A stretch of 64,000 nucleotides of DNA. It comes from Luteimonas_C sp035250245. GTDB taxonomy: Bacteria > Pseudomonadota > Gammaproteobacteria > Xanthomonadales > Xanthomonadaceae. A model generated the notes under the pieces. It was not told the DNA's origin. It did no database searches and worked only from the letters and a program-made list of their open reading frames with translations. Positions 51,505-61,637 of the stretch are shown here, one piece after another. Position 1 is the stretch's first letter. Each line of letters begins with the position of its first letter. The stretch lies in assembly GCA_035250245.1 (NCBI GenBank), contig DATFFH010000075.1:4164-68163 (forward strand), given 5' to 3'. Made by a program: the position numbers and the translations under genes.

Positions 51505-52380
51505 ATGGATCGTGCGCCACGCCAACACCTTCGCTTGTCCGGCGGCACCGACTTGGCTTTCGTATCGGCCGGCGATCCCGCCAAGCCGGCCGTGCTGCTG
51601 TTGCATGGGTTCCCCAGCTCGGCGGACACGTTCCGGGATGTGATACCGAAGCTGGCGGAAGTCGCCCACGTGATCGCACCCGACCTGCCCGGCTACGGCG
51701 AGTCCGAGCCTTTGGCACAGACCTCGTTCGAAACCTTCGGCGAGGCCGTCTTCGAACTGCTCGCCCATTTGAACGTGGGGCCGCGTTACGTCTACCTGCA
51801 CGATTGGGGCGCGCCGGTCGGGCTGCACGTGGCGATGACAGAGCCGGATGCCGTGCTGGGCCTGATCGTGCAGAACGCGAACGCGCACCGTTCCGGCTTC
51901 GCGGCGCAATGGGACCCGACGATCGAATACTGGGCGAATCCGAACCCGAAGACTGAGGCGGCCTCGCTTACTTTCTTGAATTACGAGGGCGTGCGCGCGC
52001 AGTACGTGGTCGACGTTCCTGCCGAGATCGCCGCGCGCATATCGCCGGACGTGTGGGAAGAGGATTGGCGGGTGATGCAATTGCCCGGGCGTATGGAAAC
52101 CCAGGCCGCGCTGCTGCTGGATTACGGCGGCTATGTCGAACGGTTCGATGAAATCGCGAAATACCTGGCCGACCGGCAGCCGCCCGCTGTGATGGTCTGG
52201 GGGCGGCACGATGCGTTTTTCGACATCGCCGAAACGCTGTCGTGGATGCAGGCTCTGCCGCGGATGGAGGCCCATATCCTGGACGGCGGGCATTTCCTGT
52301 TGGAGACGCATGCCCAGTCCGCGGCCGAGATCTTCGCCAGGTTCATCTCCGGCGCCGCTGCGGGCGGTGCCTCGGCTTAG
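51505..52380 (+). CDS. Alpha/beta hydrolase, haloalkane dehalogenase/epoxide hydrolase-like
   Basis: A 291-residue cytoplasmic hydrolase; the ATG follows GGAG. The oxyanion motif is LLLHGFPSSADTF. The nucleophile elbow YLHDWGAPVG carries Asp instead of Ser, as in haloalkane dehalogenases, fluoroacetate dehalogenases and epoxide hydrolases. A cap domain follows (NPNPKTEAASLTFLNYEG...). The acid is in MVWGRHDAFFD and the base in LDGGHFLLETH. Substrate cannot be read from sequence. It stands alone between the tRNA and a repeat-filled gap and is read away from both. Confidence 0.85.
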   Translation: MDRAPRQHLRLSGGTDLAFVSAGDPAKPAVLLLHGFPSSADTFRDVIPKLAEVAHVIAPDLPGYGESEPLAQTSFETFGEAVFELLAHLNVGPRYVYLHDWGAPVGLHVAMTEPDAVLGLIVQNANAHRSGFAAQWDPTIEYWANPNPKTEAASLTFLNYEGVRAQYVVDVPAEIAARISPDVWEEDWRVMQLPGRMETQAALLLDYGGYVERFDEIAKYLADRQPPAVMVWGRHDAFFDIAETLSWMQALPRMEAHILDGGHFLLETHAQSAAEIFARFISGAAAGGASA

Positions 52381-52398
52381 TGCTGCGACGACGGTGCG

Positions 52399-52536
52399 TC
52401 CCTCTCCCTTTACGGGAGAGGGAAAGCGCGCGTAGCGCGCAGGGAGAGGGTTCGGCTTTTAGCGACCAACATCAAAAGCCGGCCCTCTCTCTGCTTCGCT
52501 GCGCGAAGCGGTCTCTCTCCCGCAAGGGGAGAGAGG
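52399..52536. repeat. Pair of CCCTCTCCC-type inverted repeats
   Basis: Two adjacent hairpins. 52399-52450 has TCCCTCTCCCTTTACGGGAG, then GCGCGCGTAGCGCGC and AGGGAGAGGG. 52483-52536 has CCCTCTCTCTGCTTCGCTGC pairing with a GAGAGAGG end. They fill most of the 275-base gap 52381-52655, which has no gene. A relative is at 62941-62999. Confidence 0.7.
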
Positions 52537-52655
52537 TGCGTGCACTGGCGCCCGCGCTATCCCGCGGTCTGCGCCATGGGTGCGGCGGGGTACTGCTGAC
52601 AACACGCTGTCAGGGAGGCGGCGTAAGTTGGGCCTCCCACCACGAGGAGAAAGCC

Positions 52656-53027
52656 ATGAATACCGAGCAAATCGCCAAGCGCCTGGTCGAACTGTGCCGC
52701 GAAGGCAAATACGAACAGGCACAGGACGAGTTGTACGCGCAGGACGCGGTCAGCATCGAAATGGAAGGCGCCCCGGGCGGCGGTGCGGGCGACGTCAAAG
52801 GCCTGGCGGCGATACGCGAAAAGGGCGAGCGCTGGCAGGCGAACATCGAGACCATCCATGGCGGCAGCGTCGGCGACCCCATCGTCGCGGGCGACTGGTT
52901 CAGCGTGCCGATGGAGATCGATGCGACCTACAAGGACATGGGCCGGATGCCGATGCAGGAGATCTGCGTGTACCAGGTGCGCGACGGGAAGATCGTGCGG
53001 GAGCAGTTTTTCTACAACGTAGGTTAG
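52656..53027 (+). CDS. NTF2/SnoaL-like small protein
   Basis: A 123-residue protein starting MNTEQIAKRLVELCREGKYE after a strong GAGGAG site. The helical start, central HGGSVGDPIVAGDWFSVPMEI and closing EICVYQVRDGKIVREQFFY are typical of the nuclear transport factor 2 cone fold used by polyketide cyclases, isomerases and many unassigned proteins. No catalytic assignment is possible. It is isolated between repeat-rich gaps. Confidence 0.8.
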   Translation: MNTEQIAKRLVELCREGKYEQAQDELYAQDAVSIEMEGAPGGGAGDVKGLAAIREKGERWQANIETIHGGSVGDPIVAGDWFSVPMEIDATYKDMGRMPMQEICVYQVRDGKIVREQFFYNVG

Positions 53028-53197
53028 TGGAACCTGCGCTCGTCCGGTCGATGCATCGTTGCGGAAGCGGCTCTCGCTCGGCACAACCCCTTTCCCCTCG
53101 CGGGAGAGCGGCGAGCGCCAGATAACCGATTAAAGCAAGAGCAGCGGAGCAAGCCCCGCTCTACGCGAGCAACGGCGAACGCAGCGGCTCTTGTTTT

Positions 53198-53260
53198 CGT
53201 AGGTGCGAATTCATTCGCACGCTTTCGCGGCAAGAGCGTGCGAATGAATTCGCACCTACG
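53198..53260. repeat. Intergenic inverted repeat, GGTGCGAATTCATTCGC family
   Basis: 24-base arms identical to those at 50030-50093, with a 15-base spacer CTTTCGCGGCAAGAG-like. It lies in the 303-base gap between the NTF2-like gene and rpoD, just before the rpoD terminator; no gene is present there. Confidence 0.85.
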
Positions 53261-53287
53261 TAAGCGCGGAGCCGGCCGCAAAAGAAA

Positions 53288-53308
53288 GCCCCGCTCGAGG
53301 CGGGGCTT
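53288..53308 (-). terminator. Intrinsic terminator of rpoD, bidirectional
   Basis: An 8-bp stem AGCCCCGC/GCGGGGCT with a five-base loop, followed on the minus strand by TTCTTTT and on the plus strand by TCCTTTTT. It is 22 bases past the rpoD stop and would also end plus-strand transcription. Confidence 0.9.
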
Positions 53309-53330
53309 CCTTTTTACTCTGCGAACGCGC

Positions 53331-55184
<1,854 letters not shown>

Positions 55185-55240
55185 GGGGCGCGCCACCGGG
55201 AGAGAAAGTGAACCCGTAATTATACCAGCCTGCGGGCGGG

Positions 55241-55681
55241 TCAGGACTTCAGCAGGAAGGTCACCGGGCCGTCGTTGACCAGGCTGACCACCATATGGGC
55301 ACCGAACCGGCCGGTTTCCACCCCCGGGGCGTGTTTTTCTCGGCAGATGCCGACCAATCGGCCGAAAATCCGTTCAGCTTCGGCCGGGGCGGCGGCCGTG
55401 CTGAAGCCCGGACGCATGCCCGAGCGGGTGTCGGCGGCCAGGGTGAACTGGCTGACCAGCAACAGCCCGCCGCCGGTGTCGGCCAGGGAGCGGTTCATGC
55501 GGCCCTCGTCATCGCCGAAAACCCGGTAGCCGAGCAGACGTTCGGCCATGCGGGCCAGCTGAGGTTCGCCATCGTCGGGCTCGACGCCGACCAGGGCGAG
55601 CAGGCCGGGGCCGATGGCACCGACGGTTTCGCTGTCGACGACGACCGAGGCTTGGGTCACGCGTTGGATGAGGGCGAGCAT
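55241..55681 (-). CDS. dtd: D-aminoacyl-tRNA deacylase
   Basis: A 146-residue enzyme that removes D-amino acids (and Gly) mischarged onto tRNA. The start is MLALIQRVTQASVVV. The two cross-subunit active-site motifs are present: LLLVSQFTLAADTR (SQxT) and LVNDGPVTFLL (NxGPxT). The length is normal for the family. A longer frame to 55720 has no ribosome site. It lies 56 bases upstream of rpoD on the same strand. Confidence 0.95.
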   Translation of the reverse strand: MLALIQRVTQASVVVDSETVGAIGPGLLALVGVEPDDGEPQLARMAERLLGYRVFGDDEGRMNRSLADTGGGLLLVSQFTLAADTRSGMRPGFSTAAAPAEAERIFGRLVGICREKHAPGVETGRFGAHMVVSLVNDGPVTFLLKS

Positions 55682-55760
55682 GGAATCGGCATGGATCGGG
55701 GAGTCGGGCAAGGCTCTCACGACCCGTCATCCCGGCGAAAGCCATTCGCTGTTGCTTCAG

Positions 55761-55874
55761 CCGTCATTCCCACGAAAGCGGGAATCCAGTGACTGGGTTT
55801 TGCTCGAACGCCTCTGTATGCACAACCGAGAAAGAGCGAAAGTCACTGGATTCCCGCTTTCGCGGGAATGACGG
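55761..55874. repeat. Long inverted repeat, GTCATTCCCRCGAAAGCGGG family
   Basis: 34-base arms (55761-55794 and 55841-55874, with a few mismatches) containing CGTCATTCCCACGAAAGCGG and ATCCAGTGACT, around a 46-base spacer. A partial third copy is near 55727-55748. It occupies most of the 309-base gap between dtd and the acyltransferase gene; no gene is present there. Confidence 0.8.
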
Positions 55875-55990
55875 CTTGGAGCATCGGCAACAGCTAGTTG
55901 TGCGCGGCTTGCCCTGGATGACGGCGAGGACTTGCGCCCATGCCGACGCCCCGCAACTGCACCAGCTCACCCACCCGTTAGACTGCCCCG

Positions 55991-56908
55991 ATGACCAACT
56001 TCGCGGCCCGCCTGCTCTACGTTTTCGCCGCCAGCATCGCGCGCCTGCCCTGGCCCTGGCTGCTGCGGATCGGCGACGCGATGGCCTGGCTCTGGCGCCG
56101 GCTGGACGTGCGCGAAAGCCGGGTCAGCCGGCGCAATCTGGAACTGGCTTTCCCGCAGCTGTCCGCGGACGAGCGCGCGCGCCTGCACCGCGCGATCCTG
56201 CGCACGACCGCGCGCCAAGGCCTGGAAACGATGCGGCTGTGGACCCGGCCGCATGCGCGGAATCTGCAACTGATCCGCGAAAGCCACGGCGTCGATCTGT
56301 TCGACGCCGCGGTCGCCGCCGGCAAAGGCTTGATCGTCGCGGCCCCGCATTACGGCAATTGGGAATTGCTCAACCAATGGCTGGCGGCGAAGACGCCGAT
56401 TTCGATCCTGTACCGGCCGCCGAAATCCGCGGTCGCCGAAGCTTTCCTGCGCCTGGTCCGCGCCGACGCGGGCGATCGCGTCACCCAGATCCGCGCCGAA
56501 GGCCCGGCCGTGCGCCAATTGTGGAAACTGATGAAGCAGGGCGGCGTCACCGGCATCCTGCCCGACCAGCAACCCAAAGCCGGCGACGGCGAATTCGCGC
56601 CCTTCTTCGGCAAGCAGGCCCTGACCATGACCCTGCTCAACCGCCTGTCCGAACGCAGCGGCGCGGCGGTGCTGTTCGCCTATTGCGAGCGCATCGGCGA
56701 AGGTCCGGAATTCGCGTTGCGCATCGAAGCCGCGCCGCCGGGCATCGCCGCGCCGGACCCGGTCGCCGGGGTTTACGCGCTCAATGCCGCGGTCGAGGAC
56801 ATCGCGCGCCGCGACCTGGCGCAGTACCAGTGGACTTACAAGCGCTATACCCTGCGTCCGCCGGACAGCGGCGAAGACAATCCCTACCGCGACCTGGAAA
56901 CGCATTGA
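55991..56908 (+). CDS. LpxL/HtrB-type lysophospholipid/lipid A acyltransferase
   Basis: A 305-residue inner-membrane acyltransferase. An N-terminal anchor (LLYVFAASIARLPWPWLLRIG) precedes the catalytic HxxxxE motif in VAAPHYGNWELLNQW. ISILYRPPKS and GGVTGILPDQQPKAGDGEFAPFFG are the conserved acceptor and donor blocks of the family. It would add a secondary acyl chain to Kdo-lipid A (LpxL or LpxM type); the exact position cannot be told. The stop overlaps the next gene as TGATG, opening a four-gene operon with two PH-domain proteins and a core-type glycosyltransferase. Confidence 0.9.
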   Translation: MTNFAARLLYVFAASIARLPWPWLLRIGDAMAWLWRRLDVRESRVSRRNLELAFPQLSADERARLHRAILRTTARQGLETMRLWTRPHARNLQLIRESHGVDLFDAAVAAGKGLIVAAPHYGNWELLNQWLAAKTPISILYRPPKSAVAEAFLRLVRADAGDRVTQIRAEGPAVRQLWKLMKQGGVTGILPDQQPKAGDGEFAPFFGKQALTMTLLNRLSERSGAAVLFAYCERIGEGPEFALRIEAAPPGIAAPDPVAGVYALNAAVEDIARRDLAQYQWTYKRYTLRPPDSGEDNPYRDLETH

Positions 56909-57417
56909 TGAGCGAGGCGCCCTCCGATACGCCCGATCCGGTCCCGCACGACGGCTGGCAAGCGTTGCCGCCGCGCGCGCTGAACCTGTTCGTGATCGCG
57001 AACGTGCTCGGCTTCGGCGTGCTGGCGCTGGGCGCGCTGATTCCGATCGGTTTGCTGATGCCGTCGCGCTCGCTGGCGCTGGCGGCAGCGCTGGCGGTGT
57101 TGATCGCGCTGCCCGCGTTCGGCGTGTGGCTGGCGCGCAAGCAATACCGCTACACGCGCTGGAAGCTGGACGCCGACGGTTTCGCCCTGCGCCGCGGCAA
57201 TCTTTGGCGCAGCGAGACCCGGGTGCCGGCTTCGCGCGTGCAGCACCTGGACGTGAAGCACGGCCCGCTGGAACGCCGCTACAAGCTGGCGACCCTGGTG
57301 GTGCATACAGCCGGCACCCGCGACAGTGCGGTGTCGCTCACCGGCCTGGACGAAGACGACGCGGCGCGCCTGCGCGACCGCCTGGCGCTGCAGATCGACG
57401 ATGACGACGACGCCTGA
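56908..57417 (+). CDS. Bacterial PH-domain membrane protein, YdbS-like
   Basis: 169 residues. Two adjacent membrane helices (LNLFVIANVLGFGVLALGALI and a second to about residue 75) are followed by one bPH2 domain (YRYTRWKLDADGFALRRGNLWRSE, RVPASRVQHLDVKHGPLERRY, LATLVVHTAG). This is the YdbS half of a YdbS-YdbT pair. The ATG overlaps the acyltransferase stop. Role in the family: membrane stress or envelope resistance, poorly defined. Confidence 0.88.
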   Translation: MSEAPSDTPDPVPHDGWQALPPRALNLFVIANVLGFGVLALGALIPIGLLMPSRSLALAAALAVLIALPAFGVWLARKQYRYTRWKLDADGFALRRGNLWRSETRVPASRVQHLDVKHGPLERRYKLATLVVHTAGTRDSAVSLTGLDEDDAARLRDRLALQIDDDDDA

Positions 57418-58900
57418 AGCCGCGCCCGTCGCGACGTCGGATCGGCGGCTGCATCCGCTGTCGTGGCTGTTCGTGCTGATCAAGCAGCTGAAGCAGTTCA
57501 TCGTGCCGCTGATCGCGCTGTTCTTCTTTGGCCGCGGCGACCGCAACGAGCTGTGGCCACTGATCGGCGTCGGCGTGTTGGCCTTGGCCTCGGTGTGGCA
57601 ATACTTCACCTATCGCTACCGGATCGATAACGACCGCCTGATCGTGCGCAGCGGGCTGCTGCATCGCAGCCTGCGCCAGATTCCGTTCGCGCGGATCCAC
57701 AACGTCGCCGTGCATCAATCGCTGCTGCACCGGATTTTCGGCGTGGCCGAGGTGAAGCTGGAATCTGCCGGCGGCGAAAAACCCGAAGCCGAGATGCGGG
57801 TGCTGAAGCTGACCGACGCGCTGGCCTTGGAAGCGTTGTTGCGCCGGCGCCGCGCGACGGGCGACGGGGACGGGCACGGCACCATTGCGGATGCCGCGGA
57901 CGAGCCGCTGCTGCAGCTGCCGCCGGCGGAAGTGCTGCGCCTGGGCTTGATCTCCAACCGCGGCCTGATCGTGCTGGGCGGTGGCGTGGCGGCGCTGTCG
58001 CAGTTCGGGCACAGAACGATTCCGAACGCGGTGGAATGGGTCGCCAAATTCCTGTTCGGCTATGCGGACAGCCATCATTTCGGCCCGATGCAGTATGCGG
58101 TCGCGGGCTTAGGGCTCGTCGCCGCGTTCGTGGCCGCGCTGCGCCTGTTCTCCATCGTGCTGGCCTTGCTGCAGTACTACGGCTTCACGCTGCGGCGGCA
58201 GGACCGACGGCTGACCGTCGAACGCGGACTGTTGTCGCGGCTGCGCAGCAGTGTGCCGACGCGGCGCATCCAGGCTTGGACTTTGACCGAAGGCGTGATC
58301 CATCGCCTGCTGAAGCGGCGCAGCTTGCGGATCGACACCGCGGTAGCCGGCAAGCAAGACGACACGCGCGGCTTGAACGAACTGGCGCCGGTGGCGACGC
58401 CGCAGGTTTGCGATGCGCTGCTGCAGCGGCTGTTGCCGGGCGCGCAGTGGCCTTTTGCCGAGTGGAATCCGCTGCACGCGAATGCGTGGTGGCGCCTGTG
58501 GCTGCCCGGCGTCGTCTTCGCGCTGATCCTGAGCGCGGTATTGGGCTGGAAATTCGGCGCCTGGGGCGCGCTCGGGCTGTTGTGGCTGCCGTGGGCCGCG
58601 TTCGCAGCGCGCCAGCACGCGCGCCGCGCCGGTTATGCGATCGACGAGCGCCTGGTCGCGGTGCGCGAAGGCTGGTGGTCGCGGCACTGGCGCTTCGCCG
58701 AACTCGACAAACTGCAGGCGCTGCGATTGACGCGCTCGCCGCTGGACCGGCGCCTAGGCATGGCCACGTTGCATTTGGACACCGCCGGCGCCGGGCCGTT
58801 GTCGCCGCCGTTGCGGATACGCTACCTGCCCGACGCCGAGGCCGAAGCCTTGTACCAGCGCCTGGCGCGCGAAATCGCGCGGCGGCCGCTACGCTGGTGA
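57401..58900 (+). CDS. Bacterial PH-domain membrane protein, YdbT-like
   Basis: A 499-residue membrane protein with three bPH2 units separated by helix pairs. The first unit has YRYRIDNDRLIVRSGLLHRSLRQI and RIHNVAVHQSLLHRIFGVAEV. The second has LRRQDRRLTVERGLLSRLRSS with IQAWTLTEGVIHRLLKRRSL. The third has GYAIDERLVAVREGWWSRHWR. The start MTTTPEAAP overlaps the YdbS-like gene by 17 bases. YdbS and YdbT probably form one complex; the placement between two LPS-type genes hints at an envelope role. Confidence 0.88.
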   Translation: MTTTPEAAPVATSDRRLHPLSWLFVLIKQLKQFIVPLIALFFFGRGDRNELWPLIGVGVLALASVWQYFTYRYRIDNDRLIVRSGLLHRSLRQIPFARIHNVAVHQSLLHRIFGVAEVKLESAGGEKPEAEMRVLKLTDALALEALLRRRRATGDGDGHGTIADAADEPLLQLPPAEVLRLGLISNRGLIVLGGGVAALSQFGHRTIPNAVEWVAKFLFGYADSHHFGPMQYAVAGLGLVAAFVAALRLFSIVLALLQYYGFTLRRQDRRLTVERGLLSRLRSSVPTRRIQAWTLTEGVIHRLLKRRSLRIDTAVAGKQDDTRGLNELAPVATPQVCDALLQRLLPGAQWPFAEWNPLHANAWWRLWLPGVVFALILSAVLGWKFGAWGALGLLWLPWAAFAARQHARRAGYAIDERLVAVREGWWSRHWRFAELDKLQALRLTRSPLDRRLGMATLHLDTAGAGPLSPPLRIRYLPDAEAEALYQRLAREIARRPLRW

Positions 58901-58902
58901 GC

Positions 58903-59673
58903 ATGGAAACGCAGGATCCCGCACGACTGCCGATTTCCGGCGTGGTCATTGCCAAGAACGAAGCCGACCGCATCGGCCGTTGCGTCGCCAGCCTGGCGCG
59001 GGTGTGCAGCGAAGTGATCGTGCTCGATTCGGGTTCCGAAGACGCCACCGCTGCGGTCGCGGCCGCCGCCGGCGCGCGCGTCGAGCAGCAACCGTGGCTG
59101 GGTTTCGCCGCGCAGAAGAACGCGGCGATCGCGCGCGCCGCGCAACCGTGGCTGCTGTTGCTGGACGCCGACGAATGGCTGGACGCCGACGCGGATGCGA
59201 AATTGCGCGCCTTGTTCGCGGACGGCCAAGTCGAAAGCGCCGATGTCTGGCGCTTATCGCGGCGCACCCATTTCCTGGGCGCGCCGCTGAACCACGGCGG
59301 CTGGGGCAAGGAAAAAGTGGATCGCCTGTTCCGGCCGCGCCTGCGTTATCTGCCGGCCGACGTGCACGAAAAACTCGACCTGTCCGGCAGCCGCGTGGCG
59401 GCGCTGGATGCGCGCATCGAACACGACACCGCGCGTTCCTACGACGAGTACGCGGCCAAGCTGCAGCGTTATGCGCGGCTGTGGGCGCAGCAAAAGCGCG
59501 CCGAAGGCCGGCGCGCCGGACCGCTGTCGGCGCCATTGCACGCTGCGGCCTACTGGATCAAGAACTACGTGTTGCGCGGCGGCTTCCTGGACGGGCCGAT
59601 GGCCGCGCGCTACCACGCGCTGCATGCGCGCTACGTGTACGACAAATATCGGCTGCTGCGTGCCTCGGCATGA
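58903..59673 (+). CDS. Family 2 glycosyltransferase, WaaE/KdtX-like
   Basis: A 256-residue GT-A enzyme. Nucleotide-binding start ISGVVIAKNEADRIGRCVASL, SEVIVLDSGSEDAT and DxD in LLLLDADEWLD; GFAAQKNAAI and HGGWGKEKVDRLFRP are typical of the LPS-core beta-1,4-glucosyltransferase WaaE/KdtX group. The ATG is two bases after the previous stop (a GTG at 58897 would overlap it). Last gene of the lpxL-like operon, which fits a lipopolysaccharide or lipid-linked sugar substrate. Confidence 0.88.
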   Translation: METQDPARLPISGVVIAKNEADRIGRCVASLARVCSEVIVLDSGSEDATAAVAAAAGARVEQQPWLGFAAQKNAAIARAAQPWLLLLDADEWLDADADAKLRALFADGQVESADVWRLSRRTHFLGAPLNHGGWGKEKVDRLFRPRLRYLPADVHEKLDLSGSRVAALDARIEHDTARSYDEYAAKLQRYARLWAQQKRAEGRRAGPLSAPLHAAAYWIKNYVLRGGFLDGPMAARYHALHARYVYDKYRLLRASA

Positions 59674-59682
59674 CTGGCTTTT

Positions 59683-59774
59683 CGTAGGAGCGGCTTTAGC
59701 CGCGAGCTTTTCTTTGGAATCATCGCGATGCCGCGATTTGAAGGAAAGAGCTCGCGGCTAAAGCCGCTCCTACG
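59683..59774. repeat. Paired GTAGGAGCGGCTTTAGCCGC inverted repeat
   Basis: 26-base arms at 59683-59708 and 59749-59774 with a 40-base spacer that has its own ATCGCGATGCCGCGAT symmetry. It lies between two convergent genes and may act as a bidirectional terminator. Confidence 0.85.
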
Positions 59775-59787
59775 AAAAGCGTAAGGC

Positions 59788-61509
59788 TCAATCCGGATCG
59801 GCGTCGACGGCATTGCCGGGCACCTCGGACTTCTCCGGCACGCAGCCGGGCACGACCGCAGCGGCCGGCACCAGCCACCAGCGGCGGCGATTCGACAAGC
59901 CGCCCAGCTCCGCTTTCGAACGGTCGATGCAGCGGTCCAGCGCCGGCTCCTGCACCAATAGCCAGCGTTTCTGCGGCGCCTGCTTCTGCCATTCGATGCC
60001 GCGCCGCAATTGTTCCGGCCAGGGCATCACGAAACCGAACGTGGTCGCCATCGGCGTCGACATCAGCAGGTTCTGTTCCTTCCACGCGACCAGGGCGAGT
60101 TCGGATTGCGGGCCGATGCGCTGCGCGACGCCTTCCATCAATTCGCGCGCCGAACTGGAAGGATTGAGCAGCGGGTGGCCGACCAGGCCGTACAGCACCC
60201 ACAACCCGGCCAGCGTGCTCAGCATCGCGGCGATCGCGCGCCGGCGCCCGAACCAGAGCAGGCTGCCCACGCCCCAGGCGCCGATCGCCGCCAGCAACCA
60301 GCCCAGCGCCTGCGCGCCATTGCTGAAACCGCGCTGCTCGACCAGCTTGTGTTCGAATGCCGTGTCGCCCAGCAACAGCATCAATCCCAATATGAGCGCG
60401 CCGCCGGCGAGCAGGCCGGCGAATCCCGACGCCAGCCGCCGCGGCCACAGCTTGCGTACGATGCCGGGCAACAACGGCGCCAACGCCAGGCACGCCATCG
60501 GCAACGCCGGCATCACGTACACATCGCGCTTGCCGCTGGGAATCGAGAAGAACACCAGGATCAGCAGCCACCAGGCCAGCGGCAGCAGATAGCGCGCGTC
60601 GCGGCGGCGCAAACGCCGCCACCATGCCGGTATCGCCCAAGGCAGCGCCAGCATCGGCGGCAGCCACATGGTCAGCACCACGCCCAGGAAATACCAGGGC
60701 GGCTGCGCGTGATCCCAAGATTTGGCGTAGCGGTTCGCGGTCTGGTTGAAGAGGATGTCGTCGACGTAGGCGCGATAAGTCGGATCGGCATTGCCCAGCG
60801 CGGCGGACAGCATCGGCACCAGCCAGATCGCGGCCGCGCCCGCGAACGCCAGCGGCGCCAGCCAGAAGCGTACATCGCGCAGATGCAATTTCACCCGCGG
60901 CCAGCCGGCCCAGGCGGCGAACAGCGCCGGCGCGATCATGACCAGCGCCAACACGCCCACGCCTTTGGTGACGGTGCCCAGGCCTGCGGCGAACCAGCCC
61001 AGCCACCACATTTTCCAATTCGGGCCCAGCAGCAGATGGCGCAACAGGCCGTAATTGGCCAGGGTGATCCAGAACGTCACCAACGGATCGATCTGCGCCT
61101 TCTTCGATTGATAGGTGAATTGCAACGCGAACAGCAGCGCCCACGCGGCGTACAAGCCCACGCGCCGCGTCCACAAGCGGCGACCGAGGTCGTACACGCA
61201 CCACAGCGTGCCCAGCGAAGCCAGCAGCGAAGGCAGCAGGAACGCGATCCGCCATTCGCGCAGCACCGTGTACGCCGCGGCCTGCAGCCACATCAGCATC
61301 GGCGGCTTGTCCGAATACAGCTCCACGCCGCGGTGCGGGAACAGCCAGTTGCCGCTTTCCACCATTTGCTTGGCGACCAGCGCGAAGCGCGGCTCGTCGG
61401 CGGGCCAGGGATCGCGCAGGCCCAGACCCGCGCCGAGCACGAGTAGCGCGGTGAAAGCGAGCAACCAGAATTCGCGGGAGGCGCGGGTCTTGAGCATGGG
61501 CGCCATCAT
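59788..61509 (-). CDS. ArnT-like family 39 glycosyltransferase
   Basis: A 573-residue polytopic membrane enzyme with about 12 helices. The start MMAPMLKTRASREFW follows GGAG. The periplasmic first loop has the catalytic Asp-Glu of the GT-C fold (LGLRDPWPADEPRFALVAKQM), followed by SDKPPMLMWLQAAAY. YQSKKAQIDPLVTFW and VFFSIPSGKRDVYVMPALP are also typical of polyprenyl-phosphate-sugar transferases. A soluble C-terminal part of about 130 residues follows. It could transfer aminoarabinose or another sugar to lipid A or a surface glycan; the acceptor is unknown. No other arn genes are in the window. Confidence 0.87.
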   Translation of the reverse strand: MMAPMLKTRASREFWLLAFTALLVLGAGLGLRDPWPADEPRFALVAKQMVESGNWLFPHRGVELYSDKPPMLMWLQAAAYTVLREWRIAFLLPSLLASLGTLWCVYDLGRRLWTRRVGLYAAWALLFALQFTYQSKKAQIDPLVTFWITLANYGLLRHLLLGPNWKMWWLGWFAAGLGTVTKGVGVLALVMIAPALFAAWAGWPRVKLHLRDVRFWLAPLAFAGAAAIWLVPMLSAALGNADPTYRAYVDDILFNQTANRYAKSWDHAQPPWYFLGVVLTMWLPPMLALPWAIPAWWRRLRRRDARYLLPLAWWLLILVFFSIPSGKRDVYVMPALPMACLALAPLLPGIVRKLWPRRLASGFAGLLAGGALILGLMLLLGDTAFEHKLVEQRGFSNGAQALGWLLAAIGAWGVGSLLWFGRRRAIAAMLSTLAGLWVLYGLVGHPLLNPSSSARELMEGVAQRIGPQSELALVAWKEQNLLMSTPMATTFGFVMPWPEQLRRGIEWQKQAPQKRWLLVQEPALDRCIDRSKAELGGLSNRRRWWLVPAAAVVPGCVPEKSEVPGNAVDADPD

Positions 61510-61534
61510 AAACGCGCTCCACTGCTTTTGCTTT

Positions 61535-61627
61535 TGTAGGAGCGGCTTTAGCCGCGAGCTCTTTTCATCAAAATCGCGACTATCGCCGCGGTTTCGGGAA
61601 AGAGCTCACGGCTAAAGCCGCTCCTAC
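61535..61627. repeat. Paired GTAGGAGCGGCTTTAGCCGC inverted repeat
   Basis: Arms 61535-61561 and 61602-61627, one mismatch (CTCACGG against CTCGCGG), 40-base spacer with ATCGCGACTATCGCCGCGGT. Same family as 59683-59774; it separates rsmB from the ArnT-like gene. Confidence 0.85.
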
Positions 61628-61637
61628 GAAAACCGGA

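Noticed and set aside
51505..52380. Naming the hydrolase a haloalkane dehalogenase outright
   Set aside because: Asp nucleophile and His/Asp are shared with epoxide and fluoroacetate enzymes; the halide-binding residues cannot be assigned safely by eye.
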